64,000 nt of DNA from Gillisia limnaea DSM 15749 (lineage in GTDB: Bacteria; Bacteroidota; Bacteroidia; Flavobacteriales; Flavobacteriaceae), in assembly GCF_000243235.1 (NCBI RefSeq), contig NZ_JH594606.1:2476572-2540571 (forward strand), given 5' to 3'. Made by a program: the position numbers and the translations under genes. Below are positions 51,957 to 60,946 of the stretch, one piece after another. How positions within the stretch are numbered: the first letter of the stretch is position 1; each line of letters opens with the position of its first letter. Below the pieces are notes generated by a model. That model was not told the origin of the DNA and did not search any database. It worked only from the letters and a program-made list of their open reading frames with translations.

Positions 51957-53243
51957 TTAAATGAAATGGTTGATCCTCTCAAACGAATCCATTTCAAGTT
52001 GTTCCCTATGATCCGGATGTGCGATAGAAATAAGGGCTTTTGCACGTTGTTTTAAGTTTTTACCATATAGATTTACGATTCCATATTCTGTTGCGACATA
52101 GTGTACATGAGCACGTGTAGTGGTAACTCCTGCACCTTCTTTGAGATAAGGAACTATCTTAGAGAAACCTTTGCTGGTAACCGAAGGCATTGCGATAATG
52201 GCTTTTCCACCTTCAGATAAGGATGCACCCCGTATAAAATCCATTTGTCCGCCAACGCCGGAATATTGATATTTTCCTATGGTATCCGCACAAACCTGTC
52301 CGGTAATATCGATCTCTATTGCGCTGTTGATTGCAGTAACCTTTGGATTTTGCCGGATAATAGCAGTATCATTGGTATAAGCAGCTTCTTTAAAATGAAC
52401 TATGGGATTGTCATTTACAAAATCATATAATTTTTGAGACCCCATGGCAAAGCAGGTAACCAATTTTCCGGTTTTTATGACCTTTTCCTCACCCGTTATC
52501 ACTCCTTTCTCAATCAACGGGAGAATTCCATCAGAGAACATTTCGGTATGAATACCTAAGCGTTTGTGATGAATTAAATTGGCAAGGACTACATTCGGGA
52601 TTCCGCCAATCCCCATTTGTAAAGTGGCTCCATCTTCTATCAGTCCGGCTACGTGCCTTCCTATTTGAAGTTCAATTTCAGTGGGGTTAGAGACAGAAGT
52701 TTGGTGTATAGGCTCATCTACTTCAATAGCAGCATCAATACGGTCTATATGGATTATCCCGTCCCCGTGGGTTCTTGGAACCTGTGGATTTATTTGTGCA
52801 ATCACTTTTTTTGCGGTTTGTATCGCCGGCAGCGTAATATCTACAGAAACCCCTAAAGAACAATATCCATGTTTATCTGGTGGTGAAACCTGGATAAAAG
52901 CAACATCAATGGGAAGGATATTTTTTCGGAAAAGCAAATGTATCTCGCTTAAAAAAATGGGAATATAAGCTCCAAGATTAGAATTCACCGCCTTTCTAAC
53001 ATTTCCTCCAACAAAACAGCTGTTGGTTATAAAAGCTTCATTGTAAGGCACCTTTGTATAGGGTGCATCCCCTTCGGTATGGATCTGAAAAAGCTCTACA
53101 TTTGAAAGTTCATTATAGCGCTGGCATAATGTATTAATTAAAACATGGGGGGTCATTGCTGCCCCCTGTAAAAATACCCGTTCACCGGATTTTATTTGTG
53201 ATACAGCTTCCTGTGCCGAAACAATATTTAAAGAACTCTTCAT
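51957..53243 (-). CDS. acetyl-CoA hydrolase/transferase-family CoA transferase
   Basis: 428 residues. SGERVFLQGAAMTPHVLINTL at the N-terminus, GDGIIHIDRIDAAIEVDEPI, ALQMGIGGIPNVVL-like TLQMGIGGIPNVVLANL, EMFSDGILPLIEKGV, the probable catalytic Glu in AINSAIEIDITGQV, and GVGGQMDFIRGA are the family signature (4-hydroxybutyrate CoA-transferase or succinyl/acetate CoA-transferase). It probably moves CoA between acetyl-CoA and a short acid such as acetate, butyrate or 4-hydroxybutyrate; the substrate is not readable. The yceI-like gene ends six bases upstream, so it shares that transcript. Confidence 0.85.
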   Translation of the reverse strand: MKSSLNIVSAQEAVSQIKSGERVFLQGAAMTPHVLINTLCQRYNELSNVELFQIHTEGDAPYTKVPYNEAFITNSCFVGGNVRKAVNSNLGAYIPIFLSEIHLLFRKNILPIDVAFIQVSPPDKHGYCSLGVSVDITLPAIQTAKKVIAQINPQVPRTHGDGIIHIDRIDAAIEVDEPIHQTSVSNPTEIELQIGRHVAGLIEDGATLQMGIGGIPNVVLANLIHHKRLGIHTEMFSDGILPLIEKGVITGEEKVIKTGKLVTCFAMGSQKLYDFVNDNPIVHFKEAAYTNDTAIIRQNPKVTAINSAIEIDITGQVCADTIGKYQYSGVGGQMDFIRGASLSEGGKAIIAMPSVTSKGFSKIVPYLKEGAGVTTTRAHVHYVATEYGIVNLYGKNLKQRAKALISIAHPDHREQLEMDSFERINHFI

Positions 53244-53248
53244 AAGGA

Positions 53249-53824
53249 CTATTTTTCTACGTTCAAATTAAAATTGATATCTATAACCTCTTTTACCACT
53301 ATTAAACCAAACAACTTCTTTGGTGGTTTTAAATTAAAATCGTTGATATTAAGGGAAAGGTTTCCTCTATACCGGGATATTTTACCGTCTACGATCTTCA
53401 CGGGTAATTTATAGGTTTTGGTCTTGCCGGCCATAGTGATAATAAGATCTGCAATGGCATCTGTAGGAGTATTGATACACAGTTTTTTTAATTCCAGGGA
53501 AATTTCCGGATATTCTTCTGTTTTGATCAAGGCGTGAAAATCTTTATTTATGCCTTTACTGCCACAATCAAAGCCCGTATTATCCAGGATAAGGATCGCA
53601 TTTTTGAAATGCAATTCTTCCTGTTTGCCTGAGACCTCTATCTTCCTGGTCGAGGGGATCATTTCCGAATCAAAGGCGCAAAGGAATTTGCTTATATTGG
53701 TATCCCCGGTAATGGTGAGTTTGCTCTCAGGCAGAATTTTTACCGTCCTGCTATTTGTTCCATTTTGAGCAAAACACAAAGCGGTGAAGAATATTAGAAA
53801 CGGAATAAGTTTTAAAGTTTTCAT
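53249..53824 (-). CDS. YceI-like periplasmic protein
   Basis: 191 residues from ATG 53824 (an earlier in-frame ATG gives four additional residues before the signal). Signal peptide LKLIPFLIFFTALCFAQ. The mature part has PESKLTITGDTNISKFLCAF, ALIKTEEYPEISLELKKL, and LSLNINDFNLKPPKKLFGLI, the YceI pattern with D-F-x-(M/L)-x-P-P near the end. Members bind isoprenoids or unknown lipids in the periplasm. It precedes the CoA transferase in one operon; the porin is 225 bases upstream. Confidence 0.78.
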   Translation of the reverse strand: MKTLKLIPFLIFFTALCFAQNGTNSRTVKILPESKLTITGDTNISKFLCAFDSEMIPSTRKIEVSGKQEELHFKNAILILDNTGFDCGSKGINKDFHALIKTEEYPEISLELKKLCINTPTDAIADLIITMAGKTKTYKLPVKIVDGKISRYRGNLSLNINDFNLKPPKKLFGLIVVKEVIDINFNLNVEK

Positions 53825-54061
53825 AGCGATTGTCATTGTTATTATACAGTGTCCGTATACCAGGTGCGTATAACATGAGGATATGGAACTTTGGTTGTTT
53901 TATGTACAGAAAATTAGAATTGATTAAGTGTACTTATACATTGCATAATCTTTTCCAAACAGTTAGTCAAAATCACATTTAAAAAGTATTGTCAAATCTT
54001 TTAATACTAAAATGGGAGAACAGTATGTCCTCCCATTTTAGTATTAAATTCCTGAAGAGGA

Positions 54062-55357
54062 TTAGAAGCTTATCGCTGCCTCTACCATAAGGCCATTAAA
54101 TTGTCCTTCGTGGAATCTGGAATCACTTCTAAAACCGTCATATTGTTGGTTGACATACTCTATTTTAGTAAGGATGTTCTTTGTTAAAAACCAACCTGCA
54201 GAAATCTGAACCCTGTTGATGTCAATTTCTACTCCACTTACGTCATCACCATCGACTGTGTTGTAACGTCCGGCTACGTAGAAATCTTCGTTTTGTCCAA
54301 ATCTGTAGATCAATTCTCCGGCCATTTGAGTGAATTCACGGTCTGTTGATTGAGTAGAACGTTTTCCGCTTGCTATTTCAAAAGTACCAAAGAATTCAAG
54401 GCCTCCATATTTTAGGAAAGGGTTTACCATAAAGGCAGTTACTTCGTTCCCAAAACCAGGGTTGTAGCGTCCAGAGCTAAAATTACCTACTGGAGATGCA
54501 CCTTCCTGTTCCATTACCAGGTAGTATCTTGATCCTGCACGGTCTGCACCGTAAAGGAAGGAGTTAGGAACCTGGTTTGTATGATATACAGACCCTGTTA
54601 ATCTATATCGAAGAGCGTCTGAATTTACAAATTCAAAGTTGTCATACCCTACTTTTCCTAACCAGGATACACCACTTGAAGAAGGGTTGGCAACACTTTG
54701 ATTTAATTTACCGTTAGTAGCTCCAACCATTCCTATAAATCCATTGCTTCGGTAGTAAACTTCAGCTCCTACCTCTGTAGTGAATGCGTCCATAATAAGG
54801 TTACCTACGAATGGGTTTTGGATAGCCTGTGCATTATCTGTTCTTCTAAAGTGTGCATCACCGTAGTTTTGCTCCATATGTCCTATTTTTACAGTAACCT
54901 TATCCATAAGATCTCCCATAAACCCAGGAGCGATAAAATCAAGAGCATCGATCTGGATGTAACCATCTTTTACATAAGGCTCTGGGTGGTGACGAGAAGA
55001 AAGATAGGTTCTAAGATGCATTCTTAATCCAGGAGCCAATGCAACGTCTAAATCAAGGTTGGCAGTAGGTAGGTTAAAGTTGCTTCCTATTTCTATAAGT
55101 CCTATAGGATTACCGTCAGAATTTGTAAATTGTCCTGAAGATTCGTGATCAAGAGCCTGAAACTGGATGGTAGAAGCTCCTCCTACTCTTACTCGTACTC
55201 CGTCAAAAGTACTAATGCTGTCTTTTGGGGCTTCGAACATATTAATTCCGCGTTTATCAAGGGGCCTGAAGTTGTCCAGGTCACGTTGTTGAGCTTGTAC
55301 TTGCAGTGCAAAAACTGCGAGGAAAAGTAAACCGAAGTATTTAATTGAGTTTTTCAT
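54062..55357 (-). CDS. outer-membrane porin (OprP/O-like 16-strand barrel)
   Basis: 431 residues. Signal peptide (IKYFGLLFLAVFALQVQAQ), then a long run of alternating strands, for example VRVGGASTIQFQALDHESSG, NLDLDVALAPGLRMHLRTYL, VTVKIGHMEQNYGDAHFRR, AGWFLTKNILTKIEYVNQQY, and a terminal VEAAISF with Phe. Size and pattern suggest a 16-strand porin. The yceI gene is 44 bases upstream, so both use the promoter at 56016-56058. Cargo unknown. Confidence 0.82.
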   Translation of the reverse strand: MKNSIKYFGLLFLAVFALQVQAQQRDLDNFRPLDKRGINMFEAPKDSISTFDGVRVRVGGASTIQFQALDHESSGQFTNSDGNPIGLIEIGSNFNLPTANLDLDVALAPGLRMHLRTYLSSRHHPEPYVKDGYIQIDALDFIAPGFMGDLMDKVTVKIGHMEQNYGDAHFRRTDNAQAIQNPFVGNLIMDAFTTEVGAEVYYRSNGFIGMVGATNGKLNQSVANPSSSGVSWLGKVGYDNFEFVNSDALRYRLTGSVYHTNQVPNSFLYGADRAGSRYYLVMEQEGASPVGNFSSGRYNPGFGNEVTAFMVNPFLKYGGLEFFGTFEIASGKRSTQSTDREFTQMAGELIYRFGQNEDFYVAGRYNTVDGDDVSGVEIDINRVQISAGWFLTKNILTKIEYVNQQYDGFRSDSRFHEGQFNGLMVEAAISF

Positions 55358-55401
55358 TTTATTTATTCTTTATTGGTTAAAATTTTTTGTTGTTGTTTAA
55401 A

Positions 55402-55992
55402 TTATTTAGTGAATACTGTTTGAAATTTTATTATAACCTCATCACCAGTGGTAATTGTCCCAAACATTGCTTTTGGGGGGTCAATCTTGAAATTGGTCAT
55501 TTTAATACTTTTATTCCCGGATAACACGATTTTATCTCCGTTTACTTTAGCTTCAAAAATGATCTCTAAAGGTTTTGTGGTTCCCGCTATAGTAAGGTTT
55601 CCGGTAGCAGTGACTTTGCAATTTCCGGCGGAGGTACAATCTATATTTTCTACTTTAGTAAGCTTATACGTGATTGTTTTGTGCTTATCGGTGTTTAACG
55701 CCTTGTAGGTGTTTTTGTCCATTCCGCCTTTACCGCTTTCAAGACTTTCAGCCTTCACAATAAAGTCCAGTTGAGTTATTTTTACCAATTGACCATCCTT
55801 TAATTCTGCAATTAATTTTCCTTGCTGATCTTTTGCTTCGATCTCCCAATCGTGAATATTGGAGGTCCCTTCTATTATTAAATTTGAAGCTGTGTTATTT
55901 ACATTGAAGGTTTGCGCCACAGAAATTTGTGTAGTCACCACCATCATCAATATACTTCCAAGTAAGAGTTTTAAATTTTTTAGAGTGTTCAT
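55402..55992 (-). CDS. YceI-family periplasmic protein
   Basis: 196 residues. Signal peptide (LKLLLGSILMMVVTTQISVAQ), then TASNLIIEGTSNIHDWEIEA, ESGKGGMDKNTYKALNTDKH, VTATGNLTIAGTTKPLEIIF, IKMTNFKIDPPKAMFGTITT: YceI hallmarks S-N-I-H-D-W and D-P-P-K-A-(M)-F-G. First gene of the yceI-porin operon, with a CRP/FNR-type operator just upstream. It is related to the protein at 53249-53824. A lipid or quinone ligand is likely but unproven. Confidence 0.85.
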   Translation of the reverse strand: MNTLKNLKLLLGSILMMVVTTQISVAQTFNVNNTASNLIIEGTSNIHDWEIEAKDQQGKLIAELKDGQLVKITQLDFIVKAESLESGKGGMDKNTYKALNTDKHKTITYKLTKVENIDCTSAGNCKVTATGNLTIAGTTKPLEIIFEAKVNGDKIVLSGNKSIKMTNFKIDPPKAMFGTITTGDEVIIKFQTVFTK

Positions 55993-56415
55993 GATTTTTG
56001 TTTTTTAATTTGATACAAAGTTGCATAAGGAATGGAGGGTAATTTATGACAGGCATCAGGTTTTTGAATATTTGGAACAAATGCTTAGAGATTCCTGTTT
56101 CTATACAGGTTTTAGGAACTTTAGCGCTTGATAATTTTAAAAACCATTCAATTTGTACTTAGTAGGTTTCTGTTCAATCAAACTACATAGCTGCAAAACA
56201 GCTAAATCTAAGTGAAGTTAATAGTGTGGTAATTAGAAGTATAAACTAGGGGTGTGAAACGAAAATTTAGGTAATTCCGATTTTAAATTTTGTTCTTGAG
56301 GATATGATAAAAAAATAACAAATTATTTTCTTTCATAATAGACTGGGTTTCTAAATATTTTGTTAAATTAGAATTCTAATAAACTCTATTAACTCATTTT
56401 TAGCCCTAACTGATT
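55993..56415. other. intergenic region between yceI and a hypothetical gene
   Basis: 423 bases. It holds the CRP/FNR-type promoter at 56016-56058 on the minus strand. Nothing else convincing was seen. Confidence 0.55.
56016..56058 (-). promoter_or_regulatory. CRP/FNR-type operator and -7 element of the yceI-porin operon
   Basis: TGA-N6-TCA (56047-56058) is centred at 56052.5, 60.5 bases from the start at 55992. CAACTTTG on the minus strand (56023-56016), one mismatch from TAnnTTTG, starts 29.5 bases from the centre. Confidence 0.65.
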
Positions 56416-56751
56416 ATGTTTGAAACAACTTTAGATACCATCCCCAAATCATCTCTTTATAAGATGGACAATGTTTTATATGAAATTCACGATAACAAAG
56501 GGATTTCTGTGAATAATGAGCACGACCCCTGGAAGCAGGAAGCGCTGGTCAATTTGATTTCCACAAAGTTTATATTTGAAACAGAAGGGAACTATTTTCT
56601 TACCGAAGAAGGACACGAAGTCATAAGATGTGATAGCCTTACTTATTATAGGAAGAAACGTGGTAGCGAAGAATTTGCTGAAAAAATACCTGAGAGAAAA
56701 AGTTTTTTATCAAAGTTATTTATGGACTTTGGAATCTTTTGCTGCTGGTAA
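56416..56751 (+). CDS. hypothetical protein, 111 aa
   Basis: Not recognised. The sequence begins MFETTLDTIPKSSLYKMDNV, has FETEGNYFLTEEGHEVIR and a basic YYRKKRGSEEF, and ends in a short hydrophobic KLFMDFGIFCCW. It is soluble-looking with a possible C-terminal anchor. Coding quality is good, but it has no close partner gene. Confidence 0.5.
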   Translation: MFETTLDTIPKSSLYKMDNVLYEIHDNKGISVNNEHDPWKQEALVNLISTKFIFETEGNYFLTEEGHEVIRCDSLTYYRKKRGSEEFAEKIPERKSFLSKLFMDFGIFCCW

Positions 56752-56820
56752 AATAATGATTCGATCAAACCAGGTATCTTTTTGATCTCTTGAGAACAGC
56801 CAGATGTTAAATCAAAAATA

Positions 56821-57159
56821 TTATGCTGCGATTACGATGTTGTGCTGTGATAATAATTCTTGGTAAAAGGACAGGCTTTTCTCGTCGCATTTAATACAGG
56901 ATCTAAGGAAACCACATAAATCAAGGCACTCAAAGGTAATTCCGGTATATTCTTTATTAGAAGTAGGGAGTTGTAAGTCGATGGTTTGCGCAGAATAGTC
57001 CATGCTGATCTTCTTGGCATTAAAATAAATTTCGACAACGCTCTTGTGAAAATTTTCAAATCCAGATTTATCTTCTTCCAGATTGCTAAGGCTATATGAA
57101 ATTAAATTTTTCACTTCATCAATAATACTTTCGGTAGTTTCGGGGGTAAAGTTATTCAT
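56821..57159 (-). CDS. hypothetical protein, 112 aa
   Basis: Not recognised. Acidic, soluble; helical N-terminus (TTESIIDEVKNLISYSLSNL), a YFNAKKISMDYSAQTIDLQL strand-rich middle and a C-terminal CLDLCGFLRSCIKCDEKSL with four Cys in a short span. The clustered Cys may bind a metal, but spacing fits no standard finger. Orientation is opposite to the gene at 56416. Confidence 0.45.
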   Translation of the reverse strand: MNNFTPETTESIIDEVKNLISYSLSNLEEDKSGFENFHKSVVEIYFNAKKISMDYSAQTIDLQLPTSNKEYTGITFECLDLCGFLRSCIKCDEKSLSFYQELLSQHNIVIAA

Positions 57160-57297
57160 GATACTCAGCTTTTCAGTTTAATTAAATAATCCATTATTCT
57201 CTAAGGGTGGCTAAATTAAACATCCTGATGTTAATAAAATCCAAAGGGTCAAAGGATTAATAATTAATTAACGCATTTGCAGAAAAATGAGATGAAT

Positions 57298-57930
57298 TTA
57301 AGAAGACACGTAATTAACCGTTAAAGGTGCGTTAATCTGCCTGTGCCGGCCGTCCAAAGATGCGGAATTTATAAAAACAGTATTTTTCGTACGTACAATT
57401 CCATAGTCATTATGAACGTGGCCAAAGATATGATTAGGGATTTTCAAATCTTCAATTCTTTTTAATAGTTTTTCGCAACCTATGTGATGCTTATTGTCAA
57501 GCTCATCAAGGAATCCATAGGGCGGGCTGTGCGTTATTAGGAAATCTGTATTTTCCGGGATTAGGTTCCAGTGCATTAATAGTTCGGATCCTCTTTTTTT
57601 GTTGAAGGCCCAGCTTCCATCACCTGGTGTTACCGGAGATCCCCAAAAATTCACATTGTTAATGCGCACACCATGATTTATTAAAAAGTGTATATTTTGC
57701 GGAACGATAGCTTGAAGATTTTGTTGATTTTTTTCCAGAAAAAAATCATGATTTCCGGCTATCAATATCTTATGCGGATGTGGTAGTGCAGCAAACCATT
57801 TTAGGAAATCCAAAGTTTCTTTTTTGGTACCAGATTCGGTAATATCCCCGGCGTGAACAATTACATCTCCTGGAGGAATTATGAGTTCCTCGTGTTTATT
57901 GTGAGTATCGGCTATGCAAATTATTTTCAT
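57298..57930 (-). CDS. calcineurin-like metallophosphoesterase
   Basis: 210 residues with all metal motifs: ICIADTHNKH, IVHAGDITESG, ILIAGNHDFFLE, LITHSPPYG, FGHVHNDYG. No signal or membrane segment, so cytoplasmic. It resembles the MPPED/Rv-type small phosphohydrolases, probable nucleotide or cyclic-nucleotide phosphodiesterases; the substrate cannot be told. An exact -7 element (TAAATTTG, 57964-57957) lies 27 bases upstream of the start. Confidence 0.85.
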   Translation of the reverse strand: MKIICIADTHNKHEELIIPPGDVIVHAGDITESGTKKETLDFLKWFAALPHPHKILIAGNHDFFLEKNQQNLQAIVPQNIHFLINHGVRINNVNFWGSPVTPGDGSWAFNKKRGSELLMHWNLIPENTDFLITHSPPYGFLDELDNKHHIGCEKLLKRIEDLKIPNHIFGHVHNDYGIVRTKNTVFINSASLDGRHRQINAPLTVNYVSS

Positions 57931-57956
57931 TTATGAGAGGCTTTAAAAAACGGGGT

Positions 57957-57964
57957 CAAATTTA
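57957..57964 (-). promoter_or_regulatory. -7 element of the phosphoesterase gene
   Basis: TAAATTTG on the minus strand, an exact TAnnTTTG 27 bases before the start. Confidence 0.6.
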
Positions 57965-57986
57965 ACCTACAAATTTAACAAAAAAG

Positions 57987-58015
57987 AAATCCGATGAAGG
58001 TTATTCATCGGATTT
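57987..58015 (-). terminator. terminator of the small membrane-protein gene
   Basis: Perfect 12-base-pair stem AAATCCGATGAA/TTCATCGGATTT with a 5-base loop, followed on the minus strand by CTTTTTTG. It lies about 55 bases after the stop at 58069. Confidence 0.85.
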
Positions 58016-58068
58016 CCGGATTGCAGCTATTGTTTTTTCAAACAATATTCAACATCTCCTACTGCAAT

Positions 58069-58308
58069 TTATTTTATAGAGGTATCTTTAGATTCCATCT
58101 CTTGAATAAAATCCATATCGGAAACGTGATCTTTATCTGATGGTAAAAGCTTATCTGTGATTTTGGTGACTAAAAATGCAATTATTATCGCAGTAAAAGC
58201 AAAAAACAAGAACTTAACCAGCAGGCTATCTGTAATAAGCAAACTGTAAAAGGCAAGAAATAATTCAATTGCCAAAATTCCTATTTTAATAATCAACTTA
58301 AATATCAT
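58069..58308 (-). CDS. small membrane protein, 79 aa
   Basis: Two hydrophobic helices (about 7-27 and 33-50) precede a charged tail (ITDKLLPSDKDHVSDMDFIQ). Unrecognised. It has an exact -7 element upstream (58339-58332) and a strong terminator downstream, so it is a single-gene transcript. Confidence 0.55.
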   Translation of the reverse strand: MIFKLIIKIGILAIELFLAFYSLLITDSLLVKFLFFAFTAIIIAFLVTKITDKLLPSDKDHVSDMDFIQEMESKDTSIK

Positions 58309-58331
58309 TGTTTAGTAGGCTAAATTCGTTG

Positions 58332-58339
58332 CAAAGATA
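58332..58339 (-). promoter_or_regulatory. -7 element of the small membrane-protein gene
   Basis: TATCTTTG on the minus strand, an exact TAnnTTTG 24 bases before the ATG. Confidence 0.6.
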
Positions 58340-58458
58340 CGCGCTTAAATTATGAATTTTATATACTTGTAATCTTTTTGACTTAATTTTAACGAACCCA
58401 TTTCCAGCTACTTATGGGATTACGTTAAAAAGTCATAAATTCTACTATCTCTTGTCTC

Positions 58459-58466
58459 TATATTTG
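58459..58466 (+). promoter_or_regulatory. -7 element of the AsmA-like gene
   Basis: TATATTTG, an exact TAnnTTTG, 21 bases before TTG 58487. It supports the chosen start. Confidence 0.55.
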
Positions 58467-58486
58467 TAAATTCCCGGCCTTAATCA

Positions 58487-60013
58487 TTGAAATTGAAAAA
58501 AACTTATAAGATTTTATTGGGAATTGGGATTGGGGTATTGGTTATTTCAGGAATAGTCATATTTCTAAATTACTATTTACAATCAGAGATTAAATCTGCC
58601 ATCGAGAATCAACTTTCCGAATCCCAGATTGGATATGAAGCGGTAAACGTGAGTATTTTAGACCGAAGTTCTTCGATCTCAAAACCAAAACTTCAGCTTG
58701 ATAATATTTTTATGGAAGCCGATGAGCTTGAAGTAAAAAACCTGAGTTATACAGATTATTTCTTAAGCGGTAAAATTGTTATTGGCGCAGTAGTGATAAA
58801 CGATCCTAATGTGGCCATTTATAAAAAAGACACTTTGCCGGAAACTAAGGAGAAGAAAGCTAAACCAAACCTAAGCAAGGATGTAGTAATCAAGAATATT
58901 CATATAAAAGGCGGGAACCTTAGGGTTTTTGAAAATGATTCTGTTCAAAATAAAATCTACATGTCTTTAAATGAATTTGATCTGTATGAAGTTCAAATTA
59001 GTGATAGAACTCTCAAAGCTTTTCTGCCTTTTGAATATGAGCGCATGGAAATTTCCAGCGATTCGATTTTTTATGCGATGAACGAGAATCATCATCTGGC
59101 TATTAAAAACCTGGAAATAAAAGATGAGGATATCATTTTAAAAGATCTCCAAATTATTCCGAATTTCAGTAAAGCTGAATTCGACAGAAGGATTTCCGTA
59201 GAAAAGGACAGGTTCGAACTGCATATTGAGACGGTTGAAATTTCCGCTTTAAATTGGGATTTCGAACAAGACAGTATTCGGCTTGAAAGTCCGTTTATGC
59301 AGATAAATCAGGCTGATCTAAAAGTTTACCGAAACAAATTATTGCCAGATGACACCAGTATAAAGCCACTTTACAGTCGCATGATCCGGGAAATGGGTGT
59401 GAAAATAAAATTTGATTCTATCAAGTTGAAGAATTCCAGAATAGTTTATGAAGAGAAAACGGATGCTTTGCGCCCGCCGGGAGAATTAAATTTTAGTGAA
59501 GTACATGTAGGCCTAAACAATATTACCAATATTGGAATGAATTCGCCTGATTTTCCTGAAACAAAAATCAAAATTTCTGCACTGTTAATGGGGAAATCCC
59601 CGCTAAGTATTAACTGGAAATTTGATGTGCGCGATTTGCAGGATGATTTCACAATATCTGGAGAAATGGAGGGGATTTCTGCCGATGAAATGAATTCTTT
59701 TTTAAGACCAACTATGAATATTGAAGTGGAGGGAAGAATTCAATCTCTTTTTTATAATTTCCGGGGGGACAATAACCAGGCCTCCGGAGATATGCAGATG
59801 CAATACAGGGATTTCAAGGTTGAAATCCTAAAAAAAGATGGATCTAAAAAAAATAACTTTCTATCGGATCTTGCAAATATTATCATTCGCAATAACGACA
59901 ATAAGGAAAAATTGGAGCGAAAGGATATCCAGGCAGAAAGGGATAAGACCAAATCTTTCTGGAATTACATGTGGTTGTTTATCCGTAATGGAGCACTTAA
60001 GAGTTTTCTTTAA
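58487..60013 (+). CDS. AsmA/DUF748-like envelope protein
   Basis: 508 residues. One N-terminal helix (ILLGIGIGVLVISGIVIFLN) anchors a long periplasmic part of repeated beta-strands, as in AsmA-like bridge proteins: SISKPKLQLDNIFMEADELE, GKIVIGAVVINDPNVAIYKK, DVVIKNIHIKGGNLRVFEND, FSEVHVGLNNITNIGMNSPD, EGISADEMNSFLRPTMNIEV. The last is the region conserved in DUF748. They are thought to carry or sense lipids between membranes. The start is TTG 58487 (an ATT lies one base off). Stop overlaps that of the convergent stress-protein gene by four bases. Confidence 0.68.
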   Translation: MKLKKTYKILLGIGIGVLVISGIVIFLNYYLQSEIKSAIENQLSESQIGYEAVNVSILDRSSSISKPKLQLDNIFMEADELEVKNLSYTDYFLSGKIVIGAVVINDPNVAIYKKDTLPETKEKKAKPNLSKDVVIKNIHIKGGNLRVFENDSVQNKIYMSLNEFDLYEVQISDRTLKAFLPFEYERMEISSDSIFYAMNENHHLAIKNLEIKDEDIILKDLQIIPNFSKAEFDRRISVEKDRFELHIETVEISALNWDFEQDSIRLESPFMQINQADLKVYRNKLLPDDTSIKPLYSRMIREMGVKIKFDSIKLKNSRIVYEEKTDALRPPGELNFSEVHVGLNNITNIGMNSPDFPETKIKISALLMGKSPLSINWKFDVRDLQDDFTISGEMEGISADEMNSFLRPTMNIEVEGRIQSLFYNFRGDNNQASGDMQMQYRDFKVEILKKDGSKKNNFLSDLANIIIRNNDNKEKLERKDIQAERDKTKSFWNYMWLFIRNGALKSFL

Positions 60014-60852
60014 ATTTTAAAAGTTATTACGGGTCGGTTAGAATGGTTTACCAAATCTTCACTTATGCTGCCGTTAAAGAAATGAGCAAGGCCTTTCCGG
60101 CCGTGTGTGCCAATTCCAATTAATCCGGCATCTATGCTTTTAGCAAAATTCATGATTCCTTTTTCTACAGTAATGTCGTTATAGATATTCAAGCTGTGAT
60201 TTTCAAGTTCCGTTCCTTCGGTAAAATCCAGAAGGGCTTTTTCTGCATCTACAGTGGTCATAAAATTATTCGCGGTATTGATATAAACAATGTGTAGCTT
60301 AGCTTCGATCTTATCAGCAAAGCGTTTTGCTTTTTCAAGGGTGTGTTTGTTTTTTAGATTACAATCTGTAGAAAAAACAAAGTTTTGAACATCAAAATTT
60401 GGATAATCTTTCTTGATTACCAACACTGGGATATTGGAATTTCGTACTACCTTTTCTGTATTTGAACCTATAAACACTTCTTGAAAACCACTAGTTCCGT
60501 GAGATCCTATGATTATAATATCGCAATTGTGAGCCTGACTTATTTCCATAATCCCTTCAAAAGCCTGATGGAACTCTACTGTTTCATGAACTTTGATGTT
60601 TTGTAAATATGGCTTTTTTATCAATTCGGCAAATCGTTTTTTTGCAAGTTTCATGAAAAACAAGGCTTCCGGAAGATTGTCATTACCTCCAACCACAGCG
60701 CTTCCGCTTGTTGGTTGAACAAGCTGCATAGGGAGTTCAAGCATATGGAGCAAAAAAATCTCCCCGTGAAAACGTTTTGCGAATTGAGCGGCAACTTTTA
60801 GAGCGTTTTCGGCCTGTGGGGAAAAATCGGTAGGAACAAGAATTCTTTTCAT
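60010..60852 (-). CDS. universal stress protein, two UspA domains
   Basis: 280 residues from ATG 60852 (MKRILVPTDFSPQAENALKV); an earlier in-frame start would add 20 residues translated from the repeat-bearing leader. Domain 1: IIIIGSHGTSGFQEVFIGSN, the complete ATP loop G-x2-G-x9-G-S. Domain 2: NFVFSTDCNLKNKHTLEKAK, GLIGIGTHGRKGLAHFFNGS. Both nucleotide loops look intact. It probably binds ATP and helps survival in stasis or hypoxia. No TGA-N6-TCA dyad was found in its leader. Confidence 0.9.
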   Translation of the reverse strand: MKRILVPTDFSPQAENALKVAAQFAKRFHGEIFLLHMLELPMQLVQPTSGSAVVGGNDNLPEALFFMKLAKKRFAELIKKPYLQNIKVHETVEFHQAFEGIMEISQAHNCDIIIIGSHGTSGFQEVFIGSNTEKVVRNSNIPVLVIKKDYPNFDVQNFVFSTDCNLKNKHTLEKAKRFADKIEAKLHIVYINTANNFMTTVDAEKALLDFTEGTELENHSLNIYNDITVEKGIMNFAKSIDAGLIGIGTHGRKGLAHFFNGSISEDLVNHSNRPVITFKI

Positions 60853-60882
60853 AGTTAGATAAGTTATTGTTTTTTTAATGGT

Positions 60883-60902
60883 CTCCCGACAGCTATCGGG
60901 AG
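60883..60902. repeat. short palindromic repeat in the stress-protein leader
   Basis: CTCCCGA-CAGCTA-TCGGGAG, a 7-base-pair hairpin of a type widespread in Flavobacteria. It lies 31-50 bases upstream of the stress-protein ATG and could be part of its leader. Confidence 0.55.
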
Positions 60903-60946
60903 CAATTCGCATATTTTAATCTATGTTTGTATCGAATATGCGCTAA

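Noticed and set aside
60883-60902. Intrinsic terminator
   Set aside because: No T-run follows on either strand in a useful place; it fits a common palindromic repeat better.
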